Positions 11,350 to 23,521 of a stretch of 64,000 nucleotides of DNA are shown here, in pieces. Source of the stretch: Histomonas meleagridis (lineage: Eukaryota > Parabasalia > Tritrichomonadida > Dientamoebidae). Below the pieces are notes generated by a model. The model did not search any database and was not told the DNA's origin. It was given only the letters and a program-made list of their open reading frames with translations. The stretch is taken from assembly GCA_020186115.1 (NCBI GenBank), contig WSYJ01000113.1:62001-126000 (forward strand), read 5' to 3'. The translations under genes were made by a program, and so were the position numbers. Position 1 is the first letter of the stretch; each line of letters opens with the position of its first letter.

Positions 11350-12855
11350 TGATGGTCTTTTTCTTCGTATAAATAATCAGAAAATTTATCTTTCAATATT
11401 TCATATTCTTCTGTTCTTTCTGGATATTCTGGAAAATGTTCGTCTTCAGGCATTTCGTATGTTCCTAAGGGTTGTATAAATTCAGGCTTTTCTTCAATTT
11501 CATGTTATGCTATTTACATTTCATCTAAATTTTCTATGGATCTTGAATCTATTAAATGAATAAAGAATGTATTACCTGTTATTTTAAATTAAGCTATTCA
11601 AATGACAACAAGGTAATCCAGCATGTGCAGGATAATGGCATTCACAATCAAGAAAATTTATATTAAATTCATTATAATTGTTACCAATAGCAATATATAG
11701 ATCATCAATGCGTTAATATCAATTTGTAATACATTCTGGATTTCAGCATCTATGATTGAACATAATTTTTTAGAAATATCAAGTTTATAATCTTCTGTTT
11801 ATGGATGATGAAAAGTAAGCGTTTCTTCAAATATTTTCTTCAATTTTTTTTTTTGATATAATTTAATAGATATGTGATCACGGATTTCATAGAGATGCTA
11901 TAGAGAATTTGTCAAATCTCTTTTAATCATACTATTATATGTTTCACCAAGTTGTGAAGAAGTATGATTAAAATAAAATACATTAGGTCTTAATGAAACC
12001 AAAAGTTTTGATATAATTGGATATATATTGGTATCAAAATAGTGAATAATTTCAGGGAATTCCTCATAAAAATTATTTAAGGCTTGATTTAACTGAGCAG
12101 AATAACGTGAATAAAAATAAATTAACTAACATTAAAAATCGGTTGTTATTTCGATGATTTTTCGATATTCAATTTTTGGACAGTGGCAATTTCGTGTTTT
12201 AAGCATGAAAGATGACATAAATTCGGATATTCATCCATTGCTGAACAAATACCAGGATCTTCATCACTTATTATGCATTTTAAGTTGGGTGCTATTGATA
12301 ATATAATACAAATCAATTAAAAATAAAATTCAAAATTCTTCGATGAAGAAAAAGCAACTCCGCCTGACATCGATTCCATATTATTTATCTGGAGTGAAAG
12401 TTATATTATTGTCCGATCAATAAAATTGAAAATTGATGTACCATCGATGACTAAAGAATCACAATATTTGATTGAATTCTTTTTCTCTTCGTGTGTAACA
12501 GTATAAATATGTACAATGTAGACGTTTTTATTTTCGAATATATAACAATCACCTTTTTCATACATGTATTGAGAAATCATTTCTGTTTCTGATTTATATC
12601 TTTCAATGTTAAAAATGGATTTTCATCGATCATGATCTGAATTCAGTATTAATTGATGCTCTAAGGTTTTCTGAAAACCTTACAAACAACTAATTTTCTT
12701 CCTCTTTTCGGAAATAACTTTTTTTTTATGGAATATGATTTCACGAACGATTTAATTGTAGATGGAGGTTTGTTTAATTGTTTTGCGATGGAAGGTTCAT
12801 TTAGATGTCTTTGTATCAAAATACGTATTTTTTCATCCTGCTGTGAAAAGTACAT
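11350..12855 (-). pseudogene. MULE transposase relic with SWIM zinc finger
   Basis: Read on the minus strand through many frame breaks. 12855-12661 is an HTH-like segment (SIAKQLNKPPSTIKSF). Further on come SLVIDGTS, then ISDEDPGICSAMDEYPNLCH with a later CLKH (the 'SD...A....P...H..C..H' core of Mutator-like transposases near 12190-12290), TSSQLGETYNSMIK, and CECHYPAHAGLPCCH near 11610-11650, a CxC...CxH SWIM zinc finger. The C-terminal tail is acidic (EDEHFPEYPE). Domain order fits a MULE. No terminal repeats were found. Confidence 0.65.
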
Positions 12856-13079
12856 CAGACATTTAAACGGTAATTTTGGACGTTCTTTGGCTATAGATTT
12901 ATTAACGATATTTATTTTCTCACGTTATTATGTCATATAATTACACTACATAAAAATTACTCCACTTTTGACGATAGAAGCTACTCAAAAAGTGGCCATA
13001 TTAGACGATTTAGGGGCCGTTAAATTTCTTTCCCTATCGTACGGCAATTAATGAAACTGTTCTTTATTTCTCTTCGATT

Positions 13080-14640
13080 TAGTAGCAATTGAAATATATA
13101 GAGTTAATCGATCCATCAAATTATTATAAAACCGATTTTCATCTGTTGGTAAATATACCTTTTCAATAAGTGCCTTTGTTTAATTTTTATTAGTTAATGA
13201 ATGTGAATAATATTTTTCTGGAATTTCATCTCTTTTAATCTATCATTCTTTTATATAAAATATGTACACATGGTAGATCATTTTTGATGCAATTGCATAT
13301 ATCAATTTTTTCATGAGCTTTTTGACGAATTAAAGGATTTTCGTTTTGTAACATTTGGGTTATTTTTATACATACTTCATATCTTTTGTTGAGATATGAA
13401 ATTGCATATTCACCTGAATCATTTTATTTATATTAGTTATTTTTGATTGTTCAAAAGATATAATTTGTTTGATTAGATATTCGCATTGCTTTACTGATGA
13501 ACATGTAATTTCTTCCGAAGATAATCTTTTATGTTCTGTTTGCTTTTTAATATTTCCGAAAAGCACCTCAATTGAATTAGTTGTCGTATGCCCACTAAGA
13601 ATCAGGGTATTGAAAATTTTTGGATCATAATGATCAATATCATTAATTAAATTGGTAATAAGCTTATTAGTTTTCGAGTAAATGCAATTGATACTTTGCA
13701 AATATCGAATATATTGATCCCTATTTATTTTTTACATGAACATAGTTTAAAAAATATTGAAGAATTTCTTTCCCTGACTTAACAACATCAATTTGTTTTT
13801 GAATATTTCTCTCAATATGTAATCTACAGTAAACTATTGATAAAAATGGAAAAATCTTATTAATTATATTTTTTTTAGCAATAGGCAAATTTTAGCCTAT
13901 TGACTAAAAATACTCTTATATTGCCAATATAATATCTTGAGCATATGAACATAATCTAATTCTAAAATTAATTAATAATAGATTATGAAATTTATTGTCA
14001 GAATCAAATTTCCAAAAAAAATCAAATTTACCTATAATCTGCTCAACATAATGTTGTAAATTATGAATTTTATTTGATAGATATTCTTTTTTATTATTTC
14101 TCCTAACAATATACATTTGCTTTTGCACCAAATTTGCGCTAATCATTTTCCTCAAACTCGTGAAATAAATTTCTTTCAATACACCTTGTCTTAAAATATC
14201 TTTTTCTTCACTTGTAATAAGTGGAATATGACTTTCAATATATAATCCATTCATGCTATGATTGTGATAAATGTTTCGAGAATTCATGCGTAAATAATAC
14301 CATTTTTGATATAAATTTTGAATTTCGAATTACAACCAGTTTTTTTGTTTGTGTGAAATTTACGTATAGATTGAATATAAAATTGCTGAAACCCAGAACG
14401 ATTCATCTTTGATATTCGGCATAAATTAGAAATTTTGAATCTAATTGATATTAAGAAGAAGAAGAACTTGGATGATCAAAAGAAAAAAAATTTGGATGTT
14501 CAGATATTATTGCAGCTCTTTGATTCTCTACTTTGCTCATATATCGAATGACTTTGGCGCCAAAACAATTTATTAACATATGTTGATTGATTTTGAATGA
14601 AGACCGTTTATTTGCCGTAAAAATACAAATCTCCAATATT
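13080..14640 (-). pseudogene. Second MULE-like transposase relic
   Basis: Minus-strand pieces: an N-terminal part with a YHNHSM segment (HxH of FAR1/FLYWCH-like zinc-binding regions; 13916-14287), a CRLHIERNIQKQ segment near 13810 (the 'C..H..N' step of MULE cores) and TTTNSIEVLFGNIKK at about 13570, matching the conserved 'T.N..E..N..IK' of the family. Breaks separate each piece. It differs from the neighbouring relic and is likely an independent insertion on the same strand. Confidence 0.55.
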
Positions 14641-16276
14641 TTTTATTTATTTATATCGATATTTCATCTTGATATTTGATTAATGTATTTTTCATATATT
14701 TAATTCTTTGTTCACAATGATTTGGTTCTTCATCTATAATATTCCTAATATTATTAATATTATTATCTCCAAATGTATTAATTAATATCTCATTATCAAT
14801 CTTGTTTAAAGCTATTTTAATTGCTTCTACTATATAAATAATATGATTAATTCTTGTATCTGATTCTTGTAGTTTTTTAAGTTTAATTATTTTTCCATGT
14901 GTGATATTATTTTAGATGATTGATTTTTTTGAATATATTTTCTCCTTAGATTTATATTTCGAATATTATCATTATTACCTTTATTTTTGTTATTATTTAA
15001 ATCTGACATATGATTTATTAAAATTTTTAAAGCTTCTCTGGTTGTTTTTCTTAATATTGAATTAATTTTACATTCACAACCTTGGAATATAATCCATTCT
15101 TCTTCTGTTTTATCTTTAGTTTCACATTTTTTAATGCGGGGTAATATTTTATTTTCGAATGCATTACTTATTTGTTTATATTTTTTTTTATATTTTTATT
15201 TGACCTTGGTAGTCTAATTATATGTTGTGATTCTTGAAAATCATTTGCGAATATCCATTTTTTACATTTGTTAAAAAAAATTTCTCTATCATTAATTGGT
15301 TGACTTAATATTTTCTTTTTTTGAAATATTATGTGCATGACTGTTATGTAAGATCATATTGTAATGTGTTTCTGCAAGAGCTTTTTTACGAAAATCACAA
15401 ATATATGCTTTCCTTTTTTCTAATGATATTTCTGCTGTTGGATTTATATCATATCTTTGAATATACATCTTGTGAGTTTATGTATTATAAATTTTGGTTG
15501 TTGTTTAAGTGTCTTTCTTCATTATCTCCTATAATAGTTCCTAACGTTGGGAATTTATTGTTTTTCGATAAAAAAAAATAGAAACCATCAAGAAAACAGC
15601 ATTTTCCGAGCATATTGCTATAGTAGACGTTTGAATTTGCTTGATCAGCAAGGTGTAATCCATAATCATCAGAATTGTTTAATTTTATTTTTCCACAAGA
15701 TGGACATATTATATTATGAATTGTCCCGGGTTCCTCACTTTCTTCTATTTTATTATTATTGATGTCAAGTAGATTAACAATGTCTATATTTCTAAAATTC
15801 ATGTATGGTGCTAATTCAATTCGTTTTCCTTTGTGAAATTTGTTTAAATGTATAAATAATTCTTCTTTATTGTCACTCTGTCAAGTACAAAGAGGAAACC
15901 ATGGACAAAATAATAATATTATTTTTCATATTATTTTGTATAGCTATCGGTAAGTTATAGAACGTGAATCTTATTTCGTTTCTCATTAAGTTTATTTCAT
16001 CTGCTGTGAGTGTTCTAGGTCTGAATGCTGCATCTTCAACTTCTGTTTCAGTACTGGTTTCTTCATCATATTATGCATAATATTCTTGTTCATTTATTAT
16101 CTTCATTGAATTTCTAATGTGTCTTGTACGAAAATTCTCAAAAATCATTCAATTTTCGAGTACCACTCAAAAAGTGGAAATTGAACTGATTTTCGTTCAC
16201 GTTATAAAATAATTGTGTAGTATGTTTGAATAGATAATCATTCAAATCATTTTTGGAATTTTTTGTACGCCAGCTG

Positions 16277-16980
16277 TACGGAAATTCTCAAAAATCATTC
16301 AATTTCGATGTAAACTGTTCAATCACATTCCAACCCACCCTGCGGTTGTGATCGTATTTCATTGAAAAAGCGGGGCTTTTTCAATGAAATACGATCACAA
16401 CCGCTCGCGCCGTAGGCGCTCGCATGAAAAAATTCGTTGTAGAGTTGTATACTCGTTTTGTCTCATATGAAACAAATGGATTAATGACCCCTTTAACTTT
16501 TTGTGTGTAAGATATTGTTGCATTCTATTTTACACCTTTGTATAAAAGTTTCATGTGTATTCCGATCGTTAACGGTTTCGGGGTGGCCCACACAAATCTT
16601 CAGTTCTTTTCACCAAATTTTCACATTTTTTGTGTCACTGTATGTATTTAACTTTGAATAAAATATTTTGAATTTCACTTTTTCGAGGAATTCATAAATT
16701 TTACTTTGTATTATAATATTTTGTTACAAACTCTCTAGAGAGAATTCTGATTTATTAAAAATTGTATTGTATTATATAAAATTATCATTTATAATACATA
16801 AGAAATATTCTTCATTGTATTTATGAGATTCAGCGCTGAGTTGCCAAATTAAATTTGATTTGCATTTGCTGCTTCAACAAAGGTCCTTCTTCAGCCTCTA
16901 ACGGTCGCTAGTACGATAAAGTGAAAATTTTGGCTTGAATAGTTTACTCATAAATTGAATAATTTTTGAGAATTTCCGTA
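16277..16980. mobile_element. Inner related MITE nested in the outer one
   Basis: A 704-bp element with the same TACGGAAATTCTC terminal repeats, flanked on both sides by CAGCTG (16271-16276, 16981-16986). The surrounding sequence shows that the target was the centre of a palindrome (TTTTTTGTAC...GTACAAAAAA). It is clearly homologous, in inverted orientation, to the 716-bp element at 50089-50804. It carries the hairpin at 16342-16404 and no coding frame. Confidence 0.75.
16342..16404. repeat. 29-bp perfect hairpin inside the MITE
   Basis: Arms 16342-16370 and 16376-16404 start with GCGGTTGTGATCG and pair perfectly around a 5-base GC loop. The same hairpin is kept in the other copy at 50669-50731, where the base opposite each change is also changed (ATTGAA to ACTGAA with TTCAAT to TTCAGT). 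This suggests selection or correction for pairing. Confidence 0.85.
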
Positions 16981-17609
16981 CAGCTGGTGTACAAAAAATC
17001 CCATAAATGCATCCGTCACTTTCCTATCGCTTTAACGACGATCAATTATCTCTTATTTTTCACTTTTTGAGTAGTTTACTCGAAAATTGAATGATTTTTT
17101 AGAATTTCCGTACACAACAATTGAATTTCTGATGTTATCCGTATTGAGGGGTACAATTGGTGCTGATTATGGGTGTGTTTGGAATTTTGGTACCAAATTG
17201 TTGTGTCCTCCGTTGAACTTTCTTCTGCATTCGGTCGAGGATGGCCGGACTCAAAAAATGGTCTTTGTACTTTAAAAAAGGTATCACTGTGTTCTATTCT
17301 GGGTCTTGAGTCTCCTGATGTTTCTTGTTTTGAGTTTTGTTGCATATTTCGGAGAGATAATCTGATATGTTCCGAGATTCTCCGAAAATCATCGGAACTT
17401 ATATTATGATTCTGCTCCTCTCAGGGCGCTCTAGTGGTGCACTTTTCCCCTTACTAAGTTGCTCAGGTGATAAAAAATAAAAAAAATCCGCGCTGCTGGA
17501 ATTTGGTGTTTATTTACGTGTGTTAGTGCTCATTTGGAATGAGTATGTGTTGTATAATGACGCGTCCGTCTTAATTTATTGTAGGTTAACCCTACTGTTA
17601 TGATCAATG

Positions 17610-18209
17610 TTAGAACTGTTCTTTGGGGGTGGTCGAAACCGTTTTAATAGAACGTGTCACTTTTGTTTTCTTCTTATTCTTTTTAATAGTAGAATCTTTA
17701 ACTATTTCTTCTTTCTTTTTTGTATTGATCGCGTATTGCAAAAGTCTAGATGATCGTACAACTCTTGTTCGTCTTTTTAACTCGTTAATACTTTTTCCTT
17801 TAAGTATTGAGTTCATCTTCGTCAAGTTATCTTCTTTCTTCTTCTTTTTGTTCTTGTCTATAATGAAGATCTTTCCTTTTATTATAGATTTTTGTATATT
17901 ATCTTCTTTGATCGGTTTATTGTACTTCCTCTCTGCTTCATTTAATGCGAATTTCATGTATTCCTTTTGTTCTTCTTCATTGGTATCTGATGGTTCTGAG
18001 TTTGAAAAAATATCTGAAAAAGGTACTTCTTCTAATTCTTCATCTTCATCTTTATCTTCTTCTTCTTCTTCAGGATTATAATTATCTTCATCAATAACAT
18101 TAAAGTCTTCTTCTTCTCTTTCTATATTGTTTATATTATTGTTATTATTCTTATTTTGATTTTTATCTTTCTCATAAATTCTGTAAAATATTAACATAGA
18201 TTCTCTCAA
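17610..18209 (-). pseudogene. Retroelement C-terminal tail
   Basis: Last part of the retroelement protein. It follows the endonuclease after a frame change near 18290, where the new frame opens with SSLGIIPNQTT-like sequence and a RRCVIAALRESMLIFYR helix, typical of the end of R2-group endonucleases. It then turns into a long acidic run (EEEEEDKDEDEELEE) and a Lys/Arg-rich tail with TTPKEQF at the end. The apparent Met start is internal. The tail probably binds nucleic acid or host factors (inference). Confidence 0.55.
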
Positions 18210-18282
18210 TGCTGCAATAACACATCTTCTTGAAACTAAATGTATTAATCTTTTGTTTCCATTAAATAATTTCTTTAAGTCT

Positions 18283-18951
18283 TTAGTAGTTTGATTCGGG
18301 ATAATTCCTAATGATGAAATAATAATTATATAAAAAATCTACTTCTATATTAAGTCTATTTTTGCATAATTCTATATAATCTCTATATTTTTTCTTCTTT
18401 TTTCTTTTTCTTCTAATAATAAGAGTTGATTCAGAGTTGTTATCGAGATTTCTGATCGTACCATACGGAGAATTGACTTCAATTAAAGTTAATCTATTGT
18501 TATTAATATACCATATGTCTGGTTTTAATGTTCCAATTGTTTTGTAATCTTTGTCTATTACTTTGGTGTTCCTATTAAATATTATATTATTACCTTCATA
18601 ATTATTTTCTTTAATTCCTTTAATTATTTCTTCTACTATTGCATTATGTCTTTTAGTAGTTAAATTTCTAATTTTTAAGCAACCATTAATTCTATGCATT
18701 AATGAATCATTTTGATTTAAATTACATCTATTGCATTTAGGATTTATATTTGGGTTTTTCTTATTTAAGATTTCATTTGTTGGTAAATTGTTACATCTTG
18801 CTAAAATAGCGAACTTAATAATATTATTACTTGTTGGTGCTCTAAAATTAGATAAAAAGAAGTTTGAATCAGTTGATTTATCCATTGTACAGAAAGTATG
18901 TGCTTTAAATGGTAATTTCTTAAGGTTGTCTAGGTGTTTTTTTCGTATCAT
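18283..18951 (-). pseudogene. Retroelement CCHC finger and restriction-like endonuclease
   Basis: CNRCNLNQNDSLMHRINGC near residues 60-78 is the CCHC knuckle before R2-type endonucleases. KPDIWYINNNRLTLIEVNSPYG holds the PD...E core (Asp of PDI, Glu of IEV) of a PD-(D/E)xK nuclease that nicks the target for target-primed reverse transcription. A run of Lys/Arg (RRKRKKKKK) follows. The upstream reading continues from the reverse-transcriptase part through a stop/shift near 18960-19010. Family function known; activity of this copy unlikely because of the breaks. Confidence 0.8.
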
Positions 18952-19005
18952 TTTATTTGGATATTTTGTGATATCTTTTTCATTAATACATTCTTCTGTT
19001 TCTTC

Positions 19006-19621
19006 TTATTCTTCTTCATTTTCTTTGTTTTTAATTTGATAAATAATACGATTGTTTTCTTCTAAATTTGGCTTAGAACCTACTTTTAAGTTATATAATG
19101 ATTTTGTTGCTCTACAAAATGTACTATTTGTTTTTTTTTTTTTTTTTTGTATAATTTTACCTTTATTATCAAAAGGAATTCCAAAATAAGGTGAGTTTTC
19201 ATCTACTTGTATTTTCCTATAGTCTAATTCTTTGTACATTGTCATTCTAATAAAATTCCTGATATTTAAATCCTTTGATAATAATAAACCTATAAATGTT
19301 CTTAATTGTAACACATAATTTCTTTCTTTAAAAGACATTAAACTTAAACCTCCTTCTTTATAATGTGTATAAAATAAATCTTTTGGTAAACCTTTTGTAT
19401 TTAATATTTGATTTATTGAACCTCTAATAAATTCATCAAGTTTTTTTAAGTTCTTTAATAGAGCATAAACCATTTAACATTTCAAAGTCTAATTGAAAAG
19501 TAATTATTCTATTAATTGCATCTATTATTTGACTAACTTCTAAAGGAGAATTAATTACTTGTATGATTTCTTGTTTAATTTTTATTGATTTTAGTTTGAG
19601 AATGTTGTTTTTTACTTTCAC
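19006..19621 (-). pseudogene. Retroelement thumb/linker region, frame broken
   Basis: Two overlapping frames (19436-19621 and 19006-19473) cover the segment between palm and endonuclease. It contains SFKERNYVLQLRTFIGLLLS, a helix-rich thumb-like region, and a poly-Lys run made by a long T tract at about 19129-19150. A further piece between 19620 and 19792 is open in other frames. It lies directly after the YADD-containing frame and keeps the same strand and order. Confidence 0.5.
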
Positions 19622-19792
19622 GATTTATTGCTATTGGTGCACCTAAATATTCTATATATTCCATTAATGGATGATTTGGTATTTCTTCATTATTAATAGT
19701 AAAACATTCATTTAAAGTTGGTCTTGTATTATTAAAATATATATAAGATAGAGTCTTACATTTTTGTGAAGCTATTTTAAAGTTTAAATATT

Positions 19793-21604
19793 TTACAAAA
19801 ATTTTTCTACTGTTTTAATCATATTTTGCATTCCATCTTGTGTATTAGAAATTAATATAACATCATCTGCATAAGCTTGAATATTAAAAAAGAAAAATTC
19901 ATTTTCTCTCATTGGATCTTCTATAATTACTCCATCTTTTTTATTATAATTTTGTATTGCTTTAATTAAAGGTTCAAGACATAAATTAAATAGTGTTGGT
20001 GATAGAGGACAACCTTGTCTGACACCTCTATTGATGTTAATCCAATCTGAAGGTTTATTTCTTAGTTCTATTCTTGTTTTGGTATCTGTATATAAGTCTT
20101 TTATTAATTTGATAAAATAATTCGGGAATCCTAATTGATTTAATGACCAAGTAATAAGCTTGTGAGGTACTGAATCGAAGGCTTTTTTGAAATCTAATGT
20201 TGTAATATAAATCGAATCTTTTGACCTCACTGATTGTGCAATTATTTCATTTATATTCGTAATGTGTTCAGTTATCCCATTGATATTGGTTTTAAAACCT
20301 TTTTGTACTGAACTTATGAATGGCGAAGAAACATTTAAATCTTGAATGCATCGTGCAAAGTGGCACATCATAATTCTGTATAAAGTTGGTGATATTGAAA
20401 TTGGTCTCCAATTGGTGATTTCATCTGGATTATTCTTCTTAAATAACAATATAGTTCTTGATATTTTCCATAATTCTGGAATTTTCTTGAATCTCATTAT
20501 TTGTTTAATTATGTTTCTGATTAATTTGACTGTAATATTAATTTTGATTTTCCAAATGGTATTAGAAATACCATCTGGACCTGTAGCTGATAAATTTGGT
20601 CTTGTAATAATTGCTTGTTTGATTCTGTCTTTGTCTAGTAACATTAGCTTAAGTAATTCTTCATCTTTGTTATCTAAGTTTTTATTCAAACAAAATATAT
20701 CTGGAATATTGTTTTCTTGGTAATTTGGGAGGAATTCCCATTCATCTTTAAAATGCTTTTCTATTTTCTCAAATTCAATGTTGCATTCTGGTGTTGGTTC
20801 ATTTGTAATGAACCATCTCATGGCTCTTTTTGGGTCTTCTGCGTACATATCTTGCACCAATTGTGTATATTTCTTATTCCTTTCTTTTGAAATTTCGTTT
20901 TGATATTTGATTAATGAATTTTCAATATACTTCATTCTTTGCTCTCGATGATTTGGTTCTTCATCTATGATATTTCTGATATTATCTATATTATCACCTC
21001 CAAATGTAGTCATTAAAATTTCTTTGTCAATCTTATTTAATGCTTCTTTTATTGCCTCTTCTAAATAAGAGATGGAATTATTTCTTGTATCTGATTCTTG
21101 AAGTTTTTTTTTTTTTTTTTTTTTTTCCATATGCGATATTATTTTAAATAATTGGTTTTCTTGAATATATTTTCTTCTTAAATTTGTATTATGAATATTA
21201 TCATTATTATCTTTCTTTTTATTGTTGCTTAAGCCTAACATATGATTTAATGGGATTTTGAGAGTTTTCCTAATAGTTTTTTTTTTTTTTTTATTAATTT
21301 TGCATAAACAACCTTGAAATATAATCCATTCTTCTTCTGTTTTTTCTTTTTTTTTACATTTCTTAAGCAAAGGTAAAATTTTGTTTTCAAAAACATTACT
21401 AATTTCTTTATAATTTTTATTTTTAATATTTTTATTAATTCTTGGTAATCTGATTATATGTGATTCTTGGAATTCATTCGCAAATATCCATTTTTTGCAT
21501 TTATTAAGTAAAGTTTCTCTATCATTAATTGGTTGGTTCCTTGTGACTATCTTGTCTGCTGTTAATGAGTTAGTGTTATTAATTTCACTTTTTATTTGTA
21601 TCAT
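19793..21604 (-). pseudogene. Reverse transcriptase domain of the retroelement
   Basis: 603 codons. Fingers and palm motifs appear in order: a LSATGPDGI segment, NWRPISISPTLYRI (RT motif 2), TTLDFKKAFDSVPH (motif A with catalytic Asp), NRGVRQGCPLSPTLFN (motif B) and AYADDVILIS (motif C, YADD). This is an RLE-group non-LTR RT. The N-terminal half is Lys-rich, with poly-Lys runs at T tracts 21104-21126 and 21277-21292 that copy 2 does not have. The frame stops after AYADD-VEKFL by a frame change, so this copy is probably dead. Confidence 0.9.
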
Positions 21605-22401
21605 TATCTTGGTTGATTTCTAATACTTCTACGTTGTTAATATTTGCTTTTTTGATTCGTTTTTCTTGTTTTCTATTCTCCTGTTTCTTCCTTTTTATTA
21701 CATCATCTTTATTTTTAAATTCAATTTCAATTTCACCTTTTGCTAATTTGTTTAAGTTTTCTTTAGTTTCTTCTTCATTTCTTTTAATCTTTTCTTCAAT
21801 CTCTTTAATTTCATCTTTATCAGGATAATTAAAAAACAATTGATTTAAATTTAACTTGATGTATAGGGATCTTAATATTTTCTTTTCTTGAAATATTATG
21901 CGCATGACTATTATGTAAAATTATATTTTTATGTGTTTCTGCTAATGCTTTTTTACAAAAATCACAAATATATGCTTTCCTTTTTCTTAATAATATATTT
22001 GCTGTTGGATTTATATCATATCTTTGAATATAGTTTAAAATTAAAGCCCACATCCATCCAAAATCTCTTTTATCTTCATTATAATTGGAGTGTCTTTTCA
22101 CTATATGGTTATTAAATGTGTCTTCACAATCTGTAATATAATTACAATTATGTAAAGGACATGCATAAAGAGTTTTCCGATAAGTTGAAAGTTGTTTATT
22201 ACCTTTATCAAATTGCATCCAATATGTTTTTTTCCTTAATATCGATCCTAAACAATCATAAATAATATTCCCATTTCTTCTTTTTCCATTATGGGCTGAA
22301 TTTTCATGCCTCTTTAAGTCGGTGACTGCATTGAAAGCTTGATAATCACATTTATGGCAAATAAATGGGCCAATACCTGGGAATTTATCGAAAACTAACA
22401 T
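21585..22401 (-). pseudogene. Retroelement central C2H2 zinc fingers
   Basis: In the 190-codon frame (21829-22401) three C2H2 fingers are seen: CHKCDYQAFNAVTDLKRHEN with a later H, CPLHNC...FNNHIVKRH and CDFCKKALAETHKN...H.H. A second frame (21585-21905) adds a highly charged coiled-coil-like linker (EIEEKIKRNEEETKENLNK) leading to the RT part. In R2-group elements N-terminal fingers bind target DNA; I infer that role here. Confidence 0.7.
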
Positions 22402-22499
22402 TAGATTTATGATGGGTATTCTCGTTTCATCTGTTTTATTTAAGAATAGATCTTTATCAATTTCATAACTTCTCCATTTATCAATTGTTTGTTTTAACT

Positions 22500-23521
22500 C
22501 TAATGTTGTTTTAATATTTTTAAGGTTGAGATAAAGTTCTTCTGTTCATTATTGCTTTCGATATTTTGATTTACTTGTTGTGATTCTTCTACTGTTTGTT
22601 TAACATCATCATCCTTGAAGTTAGTTACTTTGTTATTATTCAATGTTTTATTAGTTTCTTCATTTTTGCTTTGAATGAAATTATAATTTCCACTTGGTAC
22701 AATAATATCAATATCTTTATAAATATAATTGATTTTTGGGATTGTAATGTTAATATTTGTTTGCGATTCATTAACTTTGATATTTGGAATAGTTATTGTT
22801 TTATTTTCATCGATATAATTGAAGTTTGGTGTTTTAATATAAATATTTTCACTCGTAACATTAATTTCGGGTTTTGGAATATTAATTTTATTTTCTGAAT
22901 AACAAAAGTTTGGTATAGGGACATTAATATTTTCATTCACTTGATTTATTTTAAGATTTGGAATATCAATTGTTTCTTCAGCATGATTATATTTTTGGAA
23001 TAATAACATTCTTTACTTCATTTTGAACTTTAAAGTCTGGGATTGGGATATTAATATTAAGATCTTGTCTAAAATATTTTGGTATTGAGATATTTGTTTC
23101 ATTTTCTGTAAGGTTAAATTTAGGTATAATAACATTTTTCTCTTCGTTCTGTACTTTATAATCTGGGATTGGGATATTAACATTAAGATCTTGTCTAAAA
23201 TATTTTGGTAATGAAATATTTGTTTCGTTTTCTGTAATATTAAACTTAGGTATAGTAATATTTTTTCTCTTCATTTTGTAAATTAAATTTAGGCATTGGA
23301 ATATTAATATCGAAATCTTGTTTGTGATATTTAGGCAATAAAATATCGTTAATTTCTTCATTTATATTAAATTTCGGAATCCTAATGTATTGATCTTTTT
23401 GTATAAAATTTAATTTTTGGGAATCGGTAAATTTTTTGATCTCTTCTATTATTTCTATTTTTTGGTACTTGAATATTTTCTTCATATCTTTCAACATTAA
23501 ATTCTGGGATTGTAATATCAT
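22500..23521 (-). pseudogene. Retroelement beta-repeat domain
   Basis: Three overlapping frames carry about 15 imperfect copies of a 20-22 residue unit, roughly 'NIxIPxFNxxENExNI', such as NVIIPKFNLTENETNISIPK. Pro and Ile spacing suggests a beta-strand solenoid or stacked beta structure. The unit pair covering 23000-23250 is almost exactly duplicated at the DNA level. I know of no such domain in R2-group elements. Function unknown. Confidence 0.6.

Larger units (their letters stand above)
16120..17119. mobile_element. Outer non-autonomous terminal-repeat element (MITE)
   Basis: Ends are inverted repeats of 55 bp or more, starting near GTACGAAAATTCTCAAAAAT on the left; the right end is the reverse complement with few differences, and both continue to CACTTTTTGAG-like sequence. 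It is flanked by ATTGAATTTCTAATG (16105-16119) and ATTGAATTTCTGATG (17120-17134), a 15-bp target duplication with one mismatch. Without the inner insertion the element would be about 290 bp. No gene inside. Confidence 0.75.
14640..17480 (-). mobile_element. Internally deleted copy 2 of the RLE-type retroelement
   Basis: Piecewise match to the long copy. 14640-15310 equals the region before the reverse transcriptase (long copy 20895-21540), 15315-15475 equals its last zinc finger (21875-22025), 15500-16104 equals the N-terminal zinc-finger part (23640-24225), and 17135-17480 equals the extreme 5' region. The beta-repeat domain and the whole reverse transcriptase and endonuclease are missing. 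A terminal-repeat element interrupts it at 16120-17119. The most open piece is 15485-15802, which contains CPSCGKIKLN and a later H.A....H-like pattern. Confidence 0.75.

Noticed and set aside
17623-18081. Ser/Phe-rich frame on the plus strand
   Set aside because: Mirror image of the acidic/basic tail of the retroelement protein.
20346-20723. Hydrophobic frame opposite the reverse transcriptase, like a membrane protein
   Set aside because: It is antisense to clear RT motifs; the hydrophobicity comes from complementing a Lys/Asn-rich strand.
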